Source: JBNJFY01 sp051747265 (lineage in GTDB: Bacteria; Bacteroidota; Rhodothermia; Balneolales; Balneolaceae). From it: a DNA stretch of 64,000 bases. The notes beneath the pieces were generated by a model. The model was not told the DNA's origin. It was given only the letters and a program-made list of their open reading frames with translations, and did not search any database. The position numbers and the translations under genes are program-made. Shown here piece after piece: positions 61,726 to 64,000 of the stretch. The stretch is taken from NCBI GenBank assembly GCA_051747265.1, contig JBNJFY010000007.1:161534-225533 (forward strand), in the 5' to 3' direction. Numbering within the stretch: position 1 is the first letter of the stretch; every line of letters starts with the position of its first letter.

Positions 61726-61796
61726 GATCCCGAAGGGATCAAACCCGAATAGCCCGCGAGGGCGTTAGAATTGCGACCCTGAAAGGGTCGAACCAG
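61726..61796. repeat. F-family paired hairpins, copy 2
   Basis: GATCCCGAAGGGATC, then AACCCGAATAGCCCGCGAGG, then GCGACCCTGAAAGGGTCG ending AACCAG. It is close to copy 1 at 54014-54098 but lacks the outer GGGTTGGATC arm. The stretch 61797-61924 is unremarkable. Confidence 0.8.
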
Positions 61797-61924
61797 AAAT
61801 TGATGCACTCAAACAATTAGAGTAGCATCAGCGGATTGGGGTATGGATGCCAGTAGGTACGTCTGCTATGCGCTAGTTATAAAGCGGGATTCTGACCAAT
61901 TTCAGACCGATTAGCCTCTATAGG

Positions 61925-62698
61925 CTAGCGCTCATCGTCCGATTTGAACGGGTCATCTTCAAACCGTTTTCTCAATTTCACCGGCTCGGCGGCATCCCTT
62001 TTCTTTCGAACTCTCATGTTGATGATCTCCACTAACAGTGAGAAGAATACTGCAAAGTAGATATACCCTTTAGGTACGTGCACGTCAAATGCTTCAATCA
62101 TCAACATAAAGCCGATCAAGATGAGAAAAGAGAGCGACAGTATTTCCAGGGTTGGGTGCTTTTTAATGAATTCACTTATGGTCTTGGCAAACGCAATCAT
62201 CACCCCAATAGAAATAGTGATGGCAATAACCATCAGTAATACCTCTTCAGTGAGGCCGATTGCAGTAAGAATACTGTCGAAAGAAAAGATAATATCCAGC
62301 GCGACGATCTGGAAAAGAACCTGTCCAAAGGTTAAAAACTGTTTCTTTCCTTTTTCATCATGCTGTCCCTCCATTTTATGGTGAATTTCGACCGTACTTT
62401 TAAATATGAGAAAGATACCACCGGCAAAAAGTATGAGGTCTCTGATACTAATATCATAGGTGAATAGAGAAAATAGCGGCTCAGTGAACCCGATAATCCA
62501 GCTTATACTCAGTAGCATCGCAATCCGAAACACAAGTGCCAAAATAAGACCGGTCGTTCTTGCTTTCTGCTGCTGATTAACCGGCAGTTTATTGGATACA
62601 ATGGAGATGAATATGATGTTATCGACACCGAGAACAATTTCAAGGAAAGTAAGGGTTAGGAGGGCAATCCAACTTTCGGGACTAAGAAAAATTTCCAT
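61925..62698 (-). CDS. TerC family integral membrane protein
   Basis: 257 residues with seven predicted helices. TerC hallmarks: LTFLEIVLGVDNIIFISIVSNKLP (residues 16-39, with conserved D26-N27) and VALDIIFSFDSILTAIGLTE in the second half, each bearing an intramembrane acidic residue. TerC/Alx-type proteins export Mn2+ (shown for some family members) or support tellurite resistance; metal efflux is the likely role. The C-terminal tail is charged. Monocistronic. Confidence 0.92.
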   Translation of the reverse strand: MEIFLSPESWIALLTLTFLEIVLGVDNIIFISIVSNKLPVNQQQKARTTGLILALVFRIAMLLSISWIIGFTEPLFSLFTYDISIRDLILFAGGIFLIFKSTVEIHHKMEGQHDEKGKKQFLTFGQVLFQIVALDIIFSFDSILTAIGLTEEVLLMVIAITISIGVMIAFAKTISEFIKKHPTLEILSLSFLILIGFMLMIEAFDVHVPKGYIYFAVFFSLLVEIINMRVRKKRDAAEPVKLRKRFEDDPFKSDDER

Positions 62699-63146
62699 AT
62701 ATGATGAATAGTCTTGATTTATTTTATCTCTTTACGTTTTGGCAAGATACAGATTGGAACCGAATGTTATACGAGTGGAAACGAAAAGTGGTATTGTATT
62801 TTATTGACTCAAGAGATTAAGCTGGAATCATAGTCAATTGACTTCGCCTTGTTACTGAATATGTAAATCAACTGCTAACCAAGCTGAATACATGTCGTTC
62901 ATACGCATTTATTCTGTTTGACGAATTAATATTGAATGGTTGAACTGCAACAATAACGGGATTGCGATTAAACGACGTAGAGATTTCTGTTGAATTAGCA
63001 ACTAACGAAAGATGAGAGGTAAAACCAAGAGGGGCAAAGAATTGGCGAGGCACGTCCGCATGATGCGCGGTTATACCAAAATATTCTCTGACTGGAGTAA
63101 AATTTAGCCGAAAGTCAGGCAATAAGATGTATTCAATAGAACTATG
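62699..63146. other. Intergenic region with one doubtful frame
   Basis: 448 bp. A minus-strand frame of 84 codons (62868-63122, MPDFRLNFTPVREYFGITAH...) has no ribosome site, no family and no operon context. It may be a gene remnant. Nothing else is seen. Confidence 0.3.
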
Positions 63147-63671
63147 TTATTCCTTTCCATGATCATAGCTCAAAGAAGTCTTTAACTTCCACATGTTGTT
63201 TTCTAAAACCCAAACATTGGTGAACTTAGCCGAAGTCGTATAGTAAAGGTCTTTGTTAGGTTCTTTAATATAGAAGCGATGCTCTCCCTTCTGGATCGCT
63301 CCATATATTTCACCATTATCTTTGAGGCTAAAGACCTCTAAACTTCCCGGAACTAGTTTCCGGATAGGTTTTTTATCAGGATTTGAGCAAATATTTCTTT
63401 TGAATCCTTGCAAAAATTCTGTTCGATTTTCTGTTCCGCTGATGTCATGGTAAAACTCTAAATCAGCATGAATAATATCTTTGACAACAGAAAAATCACA
63501 TTTATTAAAACCCTCTTCGAAAAGCAAACTATCTGCTGATACCATTTTTTTAAATAATTCCGATGACTCCGAGACCTGAGAATGGGCATTTTGAATTAGG
63601 CCAAAAGATAATATGAATAGGAAAAAAAGAATTTTATAAAACCCACCGGCTGCAACAAGGTTTTTATACAT
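63147..63671 (-). CDS. Secreted NTF2-like (SnoaL/DUF4440) protein
   Basis: 174 residues with a signal sequence (FYKILFFLFILSFGLIQNAHSQ). The mature part reads LFKKMVSADSLLFEEGFNKCDFSVVKDIIHADLEFYHDISGTENRTEFLQGFKRN and ends RFTNVW-type FTNVWVLENNMWKLKTSLSYDH, the pattern of DUF4440 NTF2-like domains: a cone-shaped pocket that binds small molecules or acts enzymatically. The role is unknown. Start ATG 63671; shorter starts would lose the signal. Confidence 0.8.
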   Translation of the reverse strand: MYKNLVAAGGFYKILFFLFILSFGLIQNAHSQVSESSELFKKMVSADSLLFEEGFNKCDFSVVKDIIHADLEFYHDISGTENRTEFLQGFKRNICSNPDKKPIRKLVPGSLEVFSLKDNGEIYGAIQKGEHRFYIKEPNKDLYYTTSAKFTNVWVLENNMWKLKTSLSYDHGKE

Positions 63672-63849
63672 TTTCGAAGATAATTTTTAAAGAGATAGTT
63701 CCGCAATCCTTACGGTAGGTGAGATGTTAGTGTTGCAATCAATTTTATAAATCAGCAATAACTGACAGTGAATACTATGGTATAACGGCCTTGCGCATAA
63801 CCGGCGCAACGCCTCCCTGATTATTTATAACGTTCAACTATTCTTTTCC

Positions 63850-63888
63850 AAAAAAGTAAAAAGACGCAACCCGAGGCTGAGTTGCGTC
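63850..63888 (-). terminator. Terminator of a minus-strand unit entering from the right edge
   Basis: Stem GACGCAAC / GTTGCGTC (63863-63870, 63881-63888), then TTTTTACTTTTTTG on the minus strand. It marks the end of a transcript coming from beyond 64000. Confidence 0.85.
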
Positions 63889-63893
63889 CGCGT

Positions 63894-63997
63894 TTAGCGC
63901 GGGATATTGTTCATGGCCTCCTCCCGGGCGCCACTCTCCGAGGCGTTTGAACCGGGAAGAGCGTAGATTACCATTTTCCCAACCGTAACCTAACCCG
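63894..63997 (-). repeat. Copy 2 of the ~100-bp sequence at 6531-6634; end of an unidentified transcript
   Basis: On the minus strand a 26-codon frame (MVIYALPGSNASESGAREEA then MNNIPR) ends at 63894, just before the terminator; an in-frame TAG lies upstream, so it is not the tail of a longer gene in that frame. The homologous copy at 6531-6634 keeps the core YAxPGSNAS but is frameshifted after it. It may be a microprotein, the 3' end of a non-coding RNA or a relic. Confidence 0.45.
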
Positions 63998-64000
63998 AGA

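Noticed and set aside
62868..63122. 84-codon minus-strand frame as a real gene
   Set aside because: No start signal, no recognised family and no operon context; left as part of the intergenic region.
63894..63997. tRNA-like T-loop GGTTCAAAC on the minus strand
   Set aside because: The flanking bases cannot form a T-stem and no anticodon or acceptor stem pairs around it.

Overview
The window looks like a chromosomal segment from a Gram-negative member of the FCB group, most likely Balneolota or Rhodothermota. The best single clue is the C-terminus of the protein at 52264-53805, which ends in a type IX secretion sorting domain (SQNYPNPFNPSTTIQF...) in the form usual for those phyla. Omp85, TonB-era outer-membrane style proteins, DUF5916, DUF2795, lipoproteins and a Y_Y_Y/beta-propeller histidine kinase agree with this. 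No rRNA, tRNA, phage or CRISPR array was seen.

Layout. 0-3.4 kb: edge of an archease gene, a ZIP metal transporter, an Hsp20 chaperone and a CrtI-like carotenoid desaturase. 3.5-7.6 kb: repeat-rich stretch holding a vapBC toxin-antitoxin pair and a methyltransferase. 7.6-12.1 kb: a probable minus-strand operon Omp85 - cNMP-binding protein - 23S rRNA uracil methyltransferase. 12.3-15.4 kb: DUF2795, tatA, gatA and a YdfG-like dehydrogenase. 15.7-24.6 kb: ATP-grasp enzyme, a double-glutaredoxin/thioredoxin-reductase fusion, small stress-type proteins, hydrolase, methyltransferases, a second Hsp20 and ilvE. 25.6-29.4 kb: a very large CheB-CheR-PAS-GAF-histidine kinase. 29.4-34.1 kb: secreted and membrane proteins among REP palindromes, with the REP-associated tyrosine transposase (RAYT) that probably mobilises them. 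34-44.8 kb: periplasmic and secreted proteins, catalase-peroxidase katG preceded by a Fur/PerR-like palindrome, a cold-shock protein and a BON-MscS channel. 44.9-45.8 kb: tandem 393-bp repeat. 45.9-53.8 kb: a four-gene unit of sensor kinase, response regulator and two secreted proteins. 54-64 kb: a lower-GC, repeat-rich accessory region with a broken GNAT gene, a serine hydrolase, an AraC-Ogt repair protein, a DUF5916 outer-membrane protein, TerC and an NTF2-like protein.

The intergenic DNA is unusually rich in short non-coding repeats. At least four families can be separated by eye: (A/B) 110-140 bp units bounded by CTGTCAT...ATGACAG and joined to a GTCGGGC-hairpin unit; (D) about 253-bp MITE-like elements with 21-bp terminal inverted repeats; (E) REP palindromes next to the RAYT; (F) paired short hairpins. 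Families A and D are nested into each other in two places. Functionally the gene set leans towards oxidative, metal and envelope stress (KatG, Grx-TrxR fusion, two Hsp20, TerC, ZIP, MscS, Ada-like repair). The most original items are the Grx-Grx-TrxR fusion, the sensor/secreted-protein operon, the RAYT-REP system, and the D-family elements.
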